This document shows, piece by piece, positions 35,686 through 48,363 of a DNA stretch of 64,000 nt (position 1 is its first letter; every line of letters starts with the position of its first letter). The stretch spans positions 575,282 through 639,281 of the forward strand of contig CM018609.1 in the NCBI GenBank assembly GCA_009192285.1. Direction: 5' to 3'. Source of the DNA: Morchella semilibera (taxonomy: Eukaryota; Ascomycota; Pezizomycetes; Pezizales; Morchellaceae). The position numbers and the translations under genes were made by a program. Below the pieces are notes generated by a model, which had not been told where the DNA came from, searched no databases, and saw only the letters and a list, made by a program, of their open reading frames with translations.

Positions 35686-38376
35686 GATGATTGATGTTGA
35701 TTGGTGGTGTATTAAGAGCAACCACAGCACACACAACAAAAAAGATTATTACGAATAAAGTTGCTATAAATTATTAGCCAGTTAAAATCAAGCAATAGTT
35801 ATGATATATATGATGTATATTGTTCAAGTAGATGATGGGTTGTCGATGACGACGACGGAAGGTGTTTATGTAAGGAAAAGAAGAAAGGGGGGGGGGGTGT
35901 AGGTAGGTTAGGTTAGAGGCAATAATGGCATTAAGCGACAGGGGTATCAAGACTGATACAAATTTTTAAAAGGCAAAAAGAGGTTCTTCCACAAACAGAA
36001 ATAGCACCAACGTGTTGTGAAAGAGAGACAAGGCAGGGGAAGAAAAGTACAGTGATGGTTTTGGGGGGGGGAGGGATTGTGGCACTTACAGATTTTTGAG
36101 ATGGGTTGTTAGACAGAGAGAGATCAGAGAGGTTGATCAAATATAAGCACCCTGCAAACAGAGAGGTACTTCTATAAACTCGTGAGAGTATTATTAGCTC
36201 TTAGTTTTCGGGGATAACTCAAATAGAAGTAGTAGAAGAGAAGGAGCCGTATTAAAAAAAGATTGTACTGACTTGTTATCAATCAGGCTCCCCCGTGTAG
36301 TGTAATGAAGGGAGTCGAGGATGGATAGAAAGGCGCAAAAAAAAAAAAAAACGTGAATGATGATGACCTACACCCCCAAGCCAATCGTTCGGGGATGTAA
36401 AAAAGCGAAAAACGGAAATGTACGAGGAAACGGCCGCGTTTATCAAAAGACGCACAAAGTAGAATGAATAAAGAAAGAAGGATTAATTACCGGTAAAATA
36501 AAAAGGCCCGATTAGATATGGTATCAGTCGAGACAGATGGGGTTGAGAGGTTCAGTCAGGTAGGTTGTGTTGCAAGAGGGCTCTGGATCGAAGGGATGAT
36601 GGATGGGAAGATTACTGGCGATGCGCGGAGGTTGATTGATTTGATCAGACAGCCCTCCTCCGGTTTTTCCGGCGCCCAAAGAAAATAAAGAAATATCGGC
36701 CGTGTATTTTACTTAGCTCTTAAGATCTTCGTGAGAAAAGTAGAATCAATGCTCTCTAGGCGGTTGACAGATACTTTTCTATGAGTGCATGTAGGTAGGT
36801 TCTTTTGGGTAGAGAAAGATAGATGTGGTCTGGGAAGCTGTGTTGCCCAGACAAGACCTCCTGTATTGGGAAAAAGAACAGAGGTACGTTCGGCTCGCCA
36901 CACCCTTACTAAGAAGTGTAGCAACAAATGCACAGCTTTAAGAACAAGCAGAAGAGTGATTTCCACCTGCCCGCCTAGTCAACAGAGATAGAATAGGAGG
37001 GATAGTGGATGTGCAGCTAAGGGTCGGTCGAAGAAAGTTGCTAAAGGCAATCAACAACTGATGCTTAGTGTAGAGTAAGGGAAAATGCTTGGAAACTTGC
37101 GAATTGGGATACTGAACCAGTCCAAATTGAAATGCCATCCCATAGGATTAAGGTCAGGCATGATCATTGTTGCCTTACTTTTCTACTCACCTAATTCAAT
37201 ACTCTTGACACGATCTGAAGGGACCTTTATGGCGAACAGATTTAAATCCTTTCATGATGGCCATGGGCTCTAATACTATTTCTTTTTGGTCCAATGCCTT
37301 CTTATATAAGTGAGAATCTGTATTGGTGAGGTTGAGATTTACCAAGCAAGCAAGAATTTACGCAACCAGCCACTTGGAACATGGTCATCTCCTTTCGACC
37401 AGCTGAATTACAACTGCTGCATCTCATCTACAGTCGCGGACAATGAAGATACATTTGTATATCTTTTTCGACGTTTTATGTTTGTTAGATTTTATCATTT
37501 TGTTAGGGCCACCCTGCGTGTTAATTATTTTTATGTGGGTTTGAATGGCAGAGTATAGAATCTAATACATGTAGCAGCTACATATACCGGTACATGTACT
37601 CTTCTGCGCACATGTGTGTGTGTGTGTGTGTATGATGTAGGTACATGTAGTCATTTATAACAGACGCGTGCCCGTAAACCTTTCGTCTCCAAGAAGAGAG
37701 GTCTATGGTAGCAACTCATACAACGACATGCATACACCGCCCAGTGGGTGGTTTAGTTACATACCGTTCCCAACCCTTGGCGTGCACTGCTGATCATGAA
37801 AGAAACCAGACTGCCCTCTCTCCGGCTGACAGTGCACCTCTAACTACGGAAACGAAACAACTCGGCAAGCCGGGAAACACAGACCCGAATCAGCGGCATG
37901 GTATAATCTAGGTTTTTTTTTTTTTCGGATCTAACCGAATTTAATGGGCAAGAAGACCTAAGCTGGTTAAGAATCATATAAAGAGTTTTAGAATTAAGAG
38001 TATGACTCTAGAATCCCCTGGCAGTGTTTGAAAGCGGCGCAGACAAATGAACTTCTTCATAGACTAGGCTAAATCAACATACTTCCAACCAGTCGCAGTT
38101 CGAGAGGGTTTAACGTTGACTTCGTGGTTTATCCCCAACTTCCGTTATAGGACATGCTTGTACTACCTTAGGTCTCCTTTTTCACGGAGGCGCGATGATT
38201 GAGAAATTTAAGCTTCTTTACTTGCGCTTAAAAAAAGGGATAAGAAGCCCGAACTTCGCTCTTTCTTTGCCTTTTTTCAGTATCATCATTCATTGCATTG
38301 GCCGGTATTCACATTCTTTTGATCTAATTCGTTCGTTAATAATACCTCAATAGTAAAATCATTAGCCGCCAACAAC
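35686..38376. other. Intergenic between RGG-rich gene and CFEM-like gene
   Basis: No gene is supported. The first kilobase is the promoter side of the RGG-rich gene, with poly-G and poly-A runs near 35887, 36064 and 36338. A TG dinucleotide repeat is at about 37613-37631. TACATGTA occurs three times within 85 bp, at 37566, 37591 and 37642. The last 150 bases are the leader of the CFEM-like gene. Confidence 0.5.
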
Positions 38377-39993
38377 ATGGTCTCTCAACGCTCTTTACTT
38401 AGCGCTCCGCGCCTATTGACTATCCTTCTTGCGTCTTTTACTGTGCTTTCCAGTGTCAATAGGGCCACTGCGCAGGATGATTCTGACTATAGCTCTGACG
38501 ATTCTACAACCGTTAATGGTATTACCATCAGTGAAGCCGACCAGGCGCCAGAGTGCATGTATGAATGCCCTGTACTTGAAAAATACGGCACGGCAACGGA
38601 ACTTCCACAAGTACGCACACCCACTGATTTTTCTTGTCTCACTGCATTGTCACATGACTGCCTTATAGGCTACAGGTTCTGATAATCATCCGGTGTCAAT
38701 TTAGTGTATCACGGAAGGACTCAAAGATCCAAAATACTCAAAATATGCCGATTTGATCACAGGCGACTCGTACGATACTGATATTGATGAGGAGGCTCAG
38801 CAAGATATCACCGATATCATGAGTTGTGTTTGCACGGATGTTGACTTTGTTAAAGAACTGGCCGACTGCGTTTTCAATGAACCTGTAAGTTTCCGGCCAG
38901 CCACTACTCCGGTCTTATTTACAAAGAGTCATCAGGCTAATATATGATCACTGTTTCTATTAATACATGTAGTGTGGCAACAACAACACCGCCATGTAGG
39001 TTCATCCTTTAAGAAAGCCCCTTTCAATCCTCGTTTGGGAAGGGGATTTTCATGAAGGTTCTTTTAGAGTAATAGTGCTGACTCCCCCGATCTGCATTTA
39101 GTTATGAAGCTATCAGTATTGGTTACAAACTTTGCGGAGTTATGTATAATGTTACCTACCCGGCCCCAACAGGTAAGCAACCTGCATTATTATTCTCCCC
39201 CTCCCACCCACCCTTGGCATGGATTTCCCTCACCGGCACTCAAAATCCATTTGCGACAATTTCTTTCTCGAAAAGACTCGTCAGCATAGTATGGCGTGCC
39301 CCCTGCCCAGCCACCCTCCCTCGACCTCCTTAGTGAAAAATAATTCCTTTTTTTAGAAGCACTGCTGATCGGAAGGCACAAAAATGATATAAAGAGGTCG
39401 TCAAGATGCTCAATATTTCTGTCTCTTCTGGTGTTATCGTCCCTACTACAATCACAGGAGTACCTCAAGCAACTGCCTGGCCAGGAAAAACAGCCCCATC
39501 TGCTACTGTCACTTCCTCCAATCCTTCATCTACCGCTACTTCATCCACCTCCTCAAACTCAACCATCGTCGCCGCAAACACAAACGCAGCCATGAAGTCC
39601 TCTCCAAGCTACTACCTCGTCTTCCTCGCGTTCTTCGCCTTCCTCGCTGCCTCGGTTTCTGCCCAGTCAAATACAACAAACCCTATCCCTAGCACCGTCA
39701 CTGTTTTACCAACAACGACAGCAATTGCCAATGGAACTTTGACATATTCATCTACTGTCTCCGTCACAAGTGCTGTTTCAAATGTAACTTTGACCACCAC
39801 TCCCCGTACAAACAGCACTTCTACTACTGCCAGCACCCGAACCAGCACGACAACTGGTACCAGCTCTACTACTGCTAGTAGCACCTCCGATGCCTCTGCC
39901 TCTTCAACCGATGCCCCTGGCAGTGCCGTCAGAAACGGTGCCTCTTTCGGCCTTGTGGCCGCAGGTGCTGTTGCCGCGGCATTCCTGTTCTAG
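38377..39993 (+). CDS. CFEM-like cysteine-rich surface protein with two Ser/Thr regions
   Basis: Exons 38377-38610, 38705-38884, 38973-38995, 39102-39172 and probably 39395-39993 give about 368 residues. A signal peptide (cut near ATA-QDDS, residue 32) leads to an eight-cysteine domain: CMYEC, CITEG, SCVCTDVDFVKELADC, CGNNN and LCGVMY, which follows the CFEM order though with longer spacing. CFEM proteins sit in the wall or membrane and some bind haem. Then comes a Ser/Thr-rich stretch, a hydrophobic segment YYLVFLAFFAFLAASVSA, a second Ser/Thr-rich stretch and a hydrophobic C-terminus ending GAVAAAFLF, typical of a GPI signal. The inner hydrophobic segment follows an ATG at 39592, so 39592-39993 could be a separate small GPI-anchored protein of 133 residues. 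The last acceptor (AAAG before 39395) is the weakest join; a TAG at 39331 ends the unspliced frame. The third intron's acceptor overlaps a TACATGTA. Confidence 0.6.
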
Positions 39994-41224
39994 ATTGAAA
40001 AATAGTTCAAATTATAATAGTCAATTCATTACATCTTCACCACACTAAATGGGAGATTTGGAAATGGCGATATTGTTTTTTTCTGTTTTTCTTTCCTTTG
40101 TAATGTACTATTATGGTAAATGTGTAAAGGGGTGGAATGGGGAACGCAATAATTCAGGGGTATGTTAAACGTTACGTGGGGGGTGGTTGTAATGGAGAGA
40201 AATAAAATACGAAGATTACATGTATCTTTATCTGTTGCCTTTGTCCTACGCATCATTTCCACATCTCGGGTGAAACCTCGCCTACATGATACATACATGT
40301 ACCTACATGTACAGAATTGCTTTTTTTCGACAGGTTACGTACATACATATGTGCTTTAGGGTAGTGAGTGATAATAATAATTAGATCCGCGGCTCATAAA
40401 GTAGCTACAGTCACAAATCCTCTTAAATAGGCCGCACACATCCAGTAGTAGTGAGGTGATTGAACGCGAAAAAAAAAAAGGAAGATTTAGCCCATCCGAT
40501 TCACCCCTATAATAGAAAATCGTGGTGATCAATAACCTCATTGAAGTCGACGGGAGTGAACACAGTGTAACTATTTATCTAACGGCATAAGTTGGCAGTG
40601 GCGACAACGGGTGATATCGTATGATGTTCATATTTCCTTATTATCTCCATACAATACCTTACTACATGTAGTTTAACTCTAGTTAGACAACAATAGGAGA
40701 AAGAAAAAAAAGACAACAAATTATGGCCGCAGAACCGGGGTTAGCGTTAACCTCAAATTAAGCTTAACTTCCAAGGTTGTGAGAGTGACACTGCCAAGGA
40801 TTAGAATGTCCAGTTTCCGGCAGGCTTCCAAACATCAGTCCGCTTTACCGACACCATTTCCTCTAAAGTTTGTACCTACCTTCTATTTCCCATCGTGCAA
40901 TAACAGGACCAATTTATGCAATGGTCGCCAAGCGCATATCCATGTCTCATCGGCGGCCCCATCGGTTCAAACCCCGAAGCTCTTGTACCTGACATGAATG
41001 CCCAGATTCCAGATCAAGTACAGTTTCATATAATAGCCGGGTACTCTCTTGTTGCCTAATTAATTGATTGACTATCTAGACGAAGTAATCTTAGTATACC
41101 AAGAAGATTTCGGGGCATCGTATATTGAACTCCGATGGGTGCAATATAGAACTTCTGGGCAATGGCCTTTATAAACTGAGGATGTTGTAGATTATTTCTT
41201 CACCAGCTTTGCAATACTCTCGCA
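39994..41224. other. Intergenic between CFEM-like and glucanase genes
   Basis: No gene is supported. TACATGTA occurs four times, at 40218, 40294, 40304 and 40663. The part after about 41000 is the glucanase promoter. Confidence 0.5.
41168..41175 (+). promoter_or_regulatory. TATA-like box of the GH5 glucanase gene
   Basis: TTTATAAA lies 50 bp before the start codon at 41225, at a position that would give a short leader, as in many highly regulated secreted-enzyme genes. Inference from sequence only. Confidence 0.4.
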
Positions 41225-43158
41225 ATGATGTTGAAAGGACTCTATCTTCTTGCTGTGGCCGGCAGCGCCCAGTTTGCTGTTGCGTTTAGGGTTGTTACCG
41301 CTGAAGAGGCATGGTCTGCGATCAATCCCGGATGGAATGTAAGTGTTTATGTCGGTCTATTCTTAAGAATAGATATCTAATTATTCCACAGCTTGGGAAC
41401 ACCCTCGATGCTATCCCGGATGAGACAAGCTGGGGTAACGCAGCAGTGGTCGAGTCTACTTTCGACGAGATTAAAAGAGCCGGCTTCAAGTCTGTCCGCA
41501 TTCCAGTAACATGGACCGATCACTTTGCAACTCAAGCCCCAGACTGTATGTTATGACGGCCTCACTCATATAATCTTTGGGTTTTAGTGCTGACGTTAGG
41601 TGTAGATACCGTGAATGCAGCGTGGATGGATCGTGTTGAGACAGTTGTAGATTGGTCTCTTAGTAAAGGATTCTGGGTAGTCCTTAATGTCCATCACGAC
41701 AGCTGGCAATGGGCAGACTTTACAATTGAGCCAGAAACCCTTGAGGAGAGAAAAACAAAGTTTGAGAAACTTTGGGTCCAGATCGCGGACCGGTTCAAGT
41801 CAAAGTCCGAGAAGCTCATTCTTGAGTCTTTGAACGAGCCGGCTGGTGGCAGCAGTCAAGAGAATGCCGAGCAGTAAGTCAAGCCATCTACCTAGCTATT
41901 CATCTTTGTGATTAGTGATATTAATGCAACTCAGATATAACGATGCAAATCAACGCTTCGTTGATATTGTTCGCTCCTCCGGTGGGTATAATGCCGATCG
42001 CCTCCTCACCCTCCCCGGCTTGAACACAAATATCCAACGCACAGTTGATTGGTTCGTTGAGCCAGCCAACGCTTCCAACTATATTCTCCATGTTCATGAC
42101 TATGATCCCTGGGATTTTGTGTCCACCTCCTGGGGCCGCACCTTTTGGGGAACTGCCGCCGACAAACAGGCCATTGAGGATACCTTTATCGCACTACAAA
42201 CAAAATTCCAAGCTCCCGCTATGGTCGGCGAGTGGGGTCTCACGGGAACTTCTGTGGAGAACGGAGCGGCATGGAATTACTTTGACTTCTTTGTCCGCAC
42301 AAGTAAGAAGTACGAGCTTGGTACAATTCTCTGGGATAACGGAAACGATCATTACGACCGTGTCAACAAAAAATGGAGAGATCCAGTTAAGCTAGCAATT
42401 ATTCAGAATGCGGTGAAGGATATTCCAAACACTCTGCCCGCATACGGACAGCTTTCCACGATCTGGGTGAAGAAAGGTCAATCGGCCGGGGCAGCAGCAC
42501 AGGTAAACTTGGAGTACAACGGAAACGTTTTGAGAAGCGTTGTCAACAACCAGGGTAGTACGCTGAAGAAAGGAACTGACTACATTACCACTACAACGGG
42601 ATTTAATCTCACGTCGGCCTATTTCGATAAGGTTACCAAAGATGCAGCTGTCGGTGTGAGAGATACCTTGACAGTTAAAAGTTCAGCTGGTATCCAACTT
42701 CCTCTTGAAGTCACCGTGTACGATACTCCAACTGTTTCCCAGAGCGTTTATGAACTCACCAGCACCGCTGATTTGAGCATCCCGGTTGTGTGGAATGGGG
42801 CTAAATTAGCAACTGTCAAAGCAGTTAGAAAGGACGGTGTATACCTCAAGGATGAGTGGACACAATGGAACGGACCTTTGCAGCAAGCGTAATCTTCCCT
42901 AATCCCATCCTTTTAGCTATTACTAACGTTTTGCAGTCGTATCAACTGGGGTGACTTTGGAACAAGTGGGAACAATATTGTACTTTACTCGTCCATCTTG
43001 AACACAGTGAAGAGTTCAGGACAGGCAGTTGATTTCACTTGTAAGACTCGCCTAACCCTCACTTGTCAAATGGATCTCTGCTAATATCGTTTATAGTCGA
43101 GTTCTGGCCAAGAACTGATGAAACTAATAATGTCATCGTAACTGTTTCGGTCGTCTAG
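41225..43158 (+). CDS. Secreted GH5 glucanase with X2 and CBM46-like modules
   Basis: Six exons (41225-41338, 41392-41545, 41606-41873, 41935-42888, 42937-43040, 43097-43158) give 513 residues. A signal peptide (about 1-21, MMLKGLYLLAVAGSAQFAVA) leads to a GH5 barrel with GWNLGNTLDA, SVRIPVTW, NVHHD, the acid/base Glu167 in SLNEP, HVHDYDPWDF, the nucleophile near Glu278 in VGEWG and LWDNGND. It is thus a retaining beta-glucanase, likely acting on cellulose, beta-1,4-glucan or xyloglucan outside the cell. Residues of about 355-445 (QVNLEYNGNVLRSV, LKKGTDY, LTVKSSAGIQLPLEVTVYD) form an Ig-like X2 module, and the end resembles CBM46. The order GH5-X2-CBM46 is known from bacterial endoglucanases such as Bacillus Cel5B. 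The introns show the gene is at home in a fungus; an old transfer from bacteria is possible. There are two tandem ATG codons at the start. Confidence 0.9.
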
Positions 43159-46102
43159 GGGTGTTTGGGGTTTTTGCAGTAGTGAGTGTGATATAAAAGC
43201 ACATAAATGCATTATTAAATTGAATACTTACATTGTCGCCTATTGCAAACTTTCTGTGTGATTGGCCTGTAAAATCGTACTCTGGTTGGGTAAAGCGTCT
43301 GATGAACCCGTAGATTCAATACCAGAGAGCCGGGTGCGCAGCAAGTTCTTGATGGAGGCGGATGCCTAGAGCTTCATCCCTTCTATTAGCATGAGGCCGC
43401 TATATCGCGCCTGTATTTGCATCTAGCCGGCGGAACGACTTTGAGAGTTAGTTGGGATAAGAATGCATGGAAGTTTGAAAGGCTTTAGTGGGGCCTACAT
43501 TTATTTTGGGCTAGTAGGAAGGAGTGTGCGTGAGTGTAGTGGTTGGGTGTGATGATAAAGATTACCCTAAATCAAGTCTAAGAGTGGGAAATTAAAGAAC
43601 GCCAAGAGCATGTCCATACAATGGCACGTACCCCATAATTTCCATAACCGATAAACTCCAAGGGTAAAATTTTCACAACTTCAGATCATATCTCTAGCAC
43701 ATTTACTTCAAGGCCATCTTTTTATCAAGAATTTCTCCACAAGTATACCGTGCACACTTAACCTGGGTACTACATGTACATACATTACTACCGACTGAAA
43801 ATTCGGTTACGTGAACGCCAAGCTCTGACTTCAATGCCTTCACCACTTGTTAAGTAGATTTCCGCGTGACCTATATTTCAGTCGGAATCCACAGTATAAT
43901 CGGGGAACCATAGGGTACAGAGGTAGATCTAAATTTTTGGCTACATGCAGCTTTATATTACATTACATGTTGGTAAGTAAGTGCATGCACGTAATAATAT
44001 ACATACTTGAATAATGATGGGCTACCATTTTGGGTTTTCACCGACGCTACATTGATGTACTTACTCCCACGAGCACAATAGCGGTCTTTGGGCTCTAGGA
44101 ACCGCTAGTGCTTAATTGCTCCATTGGTTAAATGTAGTACATGTACATACTAACATTGTACGTGTCATAATACCCTCACGAGGACTTTGGAAAGTATAAA
44201 CTACATAACATGCACGCCCAACTAGCACAACTCTTAGTCGATCCACCTGGGTCATGGTGCCAGTCAGACCGTCAATCTTAAGAAAAATTCCCGGCTTTCT
44301 GATCACAAAAGCCCTTGAATTTGAAGAGTGGCCGCATGTACATACTGCGGTATCACCGACATGTATGCGTACATGCAGTACATGTATAGAAAGTGGCATA
44401 CATGTAAGAGGTATAGCACATGTACTAAGGCCCCATCAAGGCCCTCAATAGCAAAGTTTATTCCTCAAACTACAGCACCAAAAAGAGGACAATTTGACCC
44501 TGTTCCTGCTCACCTTCTGTGACCCGCGAGCCATCCCAGGTGGGCTCACTACGTTAATACGCTAGCAATGCGGTATATAAGAATACAATATTGGTACAGC
44601 ACTCCCCCTCTAATGCCGGTTTAATTCGGTATTTGTCACTAAATCCCGTAGTCCCATGGTAGCGATTCCACCCAATTTCCCCATACTGTACGTATACCTA
44701 GGATATAATGTGGCGTATCTATGGCATCGTGCTACGTGTGTTTACGGCATTTCTCGGCATCAACCATCGAGTGATAACCTGTGAATGGCAACCTTGTTTG
44801 GGATAGGCCCTTGGTGGGGGGTCTAATTTAATGGATCCATCATATCGCCAGATGCCCATAAATATGTATATATATATATAAATATATTTCTCCTCTACTA
44901 CAAGACATTTACCGCACTTTGTGCTTGATCGCTTGACCAGTTTTGAAGGGTTTGCCCGGTATAAGCCGACAGCTCAGGCAATACTCTATCAACCCTCCAA
45001 TTAAATATCCAGAGATAAGTTTCGTATAGCCCACCCTATCCAATCAACACACATGGTTAGGTAGTATTATTAATCGTATCCTGATTTTTAGGCCTAAGTT
45101 GGAAATGCTGTTCATGGGCTTAGTAATTATAGCATAAGCCCCGGTGTTTATAGGCTATGAATGAAGAGTACATGGTCTGTACATCTATTACCAATCCCAA
45201 CGGTGATGTATTGGTACGTTATTTAGTATCTGGGCGGAACTCGGCCAGGTTCCTTCTAAACTATAGCCATAAATGTATTCGGGGCGTTGTGTGGGTTGTA
45301 TGACTTTCTCAATTGTTCCTGGACACAAGCAGATTAAAATAAAGAAATAAACAGCTATAGGTGTATGATGTAGATCTAGATGCAGTCAGCCCGGCACCCT
45401 TACTTGCTACCCCGGTATATGCAGCATTACCTTTCAAACTTTTGCCCTGCGAATAGGTGATTGCGGTTCATCTAGACCAAGTCTTTGGGTGCTTTATAGA
45501 CATGGTTTCGGTCGAATTGATTGGGTGTGGAAAACCGCCAAGTTATTGAAACGGTAGGGGTAGGTTTGGGTGGATCGATACACGAAATACGTCGCAAAGC
45601 CGTAAAGAATTTTCATTTCAAAGTGGTAGAAGGGTAAACAATATCTCATTCCCAGGCTCGGTGAAGATGGGCTAGCTCTGGACTATCGATGACTGAAACA
45701 AGGGTTGAATCGGCCGGGTCTGTGAACAGAGAGGGGCACATGGCGTCTAGACAGGGAGATGTTGCGGCTTTTCAACCAAAGCGCCGACCCGGTAAGATAA
45801 TAATTCTCTAGAGCATACGCAAATAGATGCTTAAGGTGGAGACGAAACGCGAAACAAGTTGACCTCAGGGTTAGGGCTCATCATCAGGCAACTCCAGGCG
45901 GCACCAATCAACCACACATCCCCAAATTGCAAAGCTCACCCCCGTCCGTCACACCCAACAAGCTGCTTGCTGCTGCTCCACGGCTTGTTTTCCGCTGCGC
46001 AGTTAGAAAGCAGATATTTTATAATTCTCCTACTTTTACCCCTTCTTTTCTCACCACTCTCCCATCTCTTCGCTCGAGAATCGGATCTCCCTTCACTCAC
46101 AG
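43159..46102. other. Intergenic between glucanase and alpha-actinin
   Basis: No gene is supported. TACATGTA occurs at 43771, 44138, 44379 and 44399, within a stretch (44130-44425) where ACATGT or near copies appear every few tens of bases. The bipartite motif lies at 44768-44784. A TA repeat is at about 44870-44890. The last 200 bases are a pyrimidine-rich leader of the alpha-actinin gene. Confidence 0.5.
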
Positions 46103-48363
46103 ATGGCTCAACAGCAGTGGATCGTCACTCAGGACAAGACCTTTAGAAAATGGTATGTTTCCCCCCCTGTTATCGTCGCCCCGCTTCCCCTCCATCGACC
46201 ACTACGTTATCCTCCCCCTGAATGAGGCCTGGCAGATGTGAACTGTGACTAACTGGCAATGTTTTCAGGCTCAACTCCAAACTTGCAATTCGGAATATTC
46301 CTCCCGCAACCTCTTTGGAGAAGGACCTTGCCACAGGGGTATTGCGCCTTTCTTTCCTTGCTCTGTCCCACCCTCCTTCACGTGGCGCATGTGCGATAAA
46401 CAAACAAACAATGGTGGGGTGACTGACCTGGTAACGAGCCAACTTAACAGGTACTACTTATCCACCTCCTAGAAATTCTCGGCAATGAATCACTAGGGAA
46501 GTATGCATCGAACCCTCGACTGCGAGTACAAATGTGCGAGAATGTCCATAAGGCGCTCGAGTACATCCGTGGCCGCGGGATTCAGCTCTTGAATATCGGC
46601 GCCGAAGATATTGTAGATGGGAATCTCAAGCTTATCCTGGGCCTGCTATGGATGCTGATTCTGCGATTCACAATCAACATCAACGAGGAAGGTTTAACAG
46701 CTAAGGAAGGTTTGCTACTCTGGTGCCAGCGTAAGACGGCATGCTACGAGGAGGTTGATATCCGGGACTTCTCGAGCTCATGGAACAACGGTCTCGCTTT
46801 GTAAGAAAGCTTCCTCCCCCCCCCTCCATCCCCCGGCGGGCTATGCTAACAAACAAACAGCTGCGCCCTCTTGGATATCCACAGACCAGACTTGATCGAT
46901 TACGATGCTCTGGACAAATCCGACCACAGGGGAAACACTGCCCTCGCTTTTCATATCGCAACCAAGGAAATCGGCATTCCCGCCCTTCTCGATGTGGAGG
47001 ATGTCTGCGATGTCGCTAGACCGGATGAAAAATCTTTGATGACCTATATTGCTTACTGGTTTCACGCATTTTCGCAACTTGATAGAATCGAGACTGCAGG
47101 GCGAAGGGTTGAGAAATTCGTGGAGGTCATGCAAGGGGCATGGAGTATGCAACATAATTTTGAAAAACGGATGGCCGAGCTGCTTAAACAAATCAACGAA
47201 GTTCGTAATACGTGGACGACTGCAAAATTTTCGGGAACTTATGCGGACGCAAAGAGTCAATATGCCAATTTCGGTGCCTACAAACGGACACTCAAGCGTG
47301 CGTGGGTAGCGGAGAAGGCAGACTTAGTGAGTTTACTGGGTAATATCAAGACCAAATTGAGCACGTATCGGTTAAAGGACTACGAACCACCCGCTGGATT
47401 GAGTTTGGCAAATTTGGACAAAGAATGGAAAATCCTCCTTCAGTACGAGGGTAAGAGGAGTATGCAGATAAACGAGAAGATTAGGGATATCAAAGAGGGA
47501 TTGCGTCGGGAATTTGCCAACTCCGCAAATGAGTTTGCACTTTGCTTGAATACCGTATCGCTTAAAATCAGTGAACTCGACGGAGAACCAGAGGTAAGTT
47601 GCAACCGCTTTCTTTCATGATTACTCACTCGGATTTATTGCTGACATGCCCACTATAGTACCAACTCCGAATAGTTCGCACACTCCACAATAATATTATT
47701 CCCCTCGAGCTTGAACTCGATCGCATCGAGAAATTAACGGAAGACTGCGAAGAGGCCAACATTGAGGAAAACGACTACACTGTGTACTCATATGACGAGC
47801 TTGAATATGAATACGGGCTTGCAAAGGAAAGTGTTGCCAAGAAGCTTTCCTTCTTGGATAACCAGATTGTCGCCCGGAACATGACAAATCTTACCCCTAT
47901 TCAATTGGAGGAGTTTGAATCCGTGTTCCGTCACTTCGATCGCGATCTCTCCAACTCTCTTCACGAGCTGGAGTTCTCCGCCGCCCTCGCATCGCTCGGT
48001 TTGGTCTATGATGAAGAGGAAATGCACAGCGTCTTTAATACCGTAAGCTCTGGCGGTCGGTCAGTGACGTTTGAGCAGTTCATCCGCTTCATGGTTGAAG
48101 TAACAGAAGACCAAAACTCGGCGGAGCAGGTATGGCAAAGTTTCAGAGAAGTTGCCGACGGAAAGCCTTATGTAACTGAGGTGGACCTACGACACTCATT
48201 GATACCAGATGGAATGATTGAACAGCTTGTGAAAACGATGCCCAAGGTCCGTGTTAAAGTCGAGGATGGTGATGATGAGAGAGAGGAGGAGGGGTTCGAC
48301 TACGAGAAGTATATGGAAATTTTGACAGGCAAAGGGCCCGGGACAAATGGGGCCGGTAATTAG
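46103..48363 (+). CDS. acnA: Alpha-actinin (F-actin crosslinker)
   Basis: Five exons, 46103-46152, 46269-46338, 46451-46800, 46861-47593 and 47659-48363, give 635 residues. Two calponin-homology domains form the actin-binding head: CH1 at about 8-112 (WIVTQDKTFRKWLNSKL, VLLIHLLEILG, NIGAEDIVDGNLKLILGLLW) and CH2 at about 123-230 (GLLLWCQRKTACYEEVDIRD, NNGLAFCALLDIHRPDLIDY, IPALLDVEDV). A shortened rod of spectrin-like helices follows (about 240-460), then EF-hands: FDRDLSNSLHELEF, a second degenerate hand, and a third, calcium-poor pair at the end. Fungal alpha-actinins have fewer spectrin repeats than animal ones, which fits. The protein bundles actin at the septum and cell tip (acnA of Aspergillus, Ain1 of fission yeast). 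All splice joins are in phase. Confidence 0.95.

Noticed and set aside
40960-40985. B-box-like GGTTCAAACCCC as part of a tRNA
   Set aside because: No A box at tRNA spacing and no foldable arms around it.
46751-46961. Minus-strand frames over the alpha-actinin CH2 exon boundary
   Set aside because: Shadow frames crossing an intron of the alpha-actinin gene.
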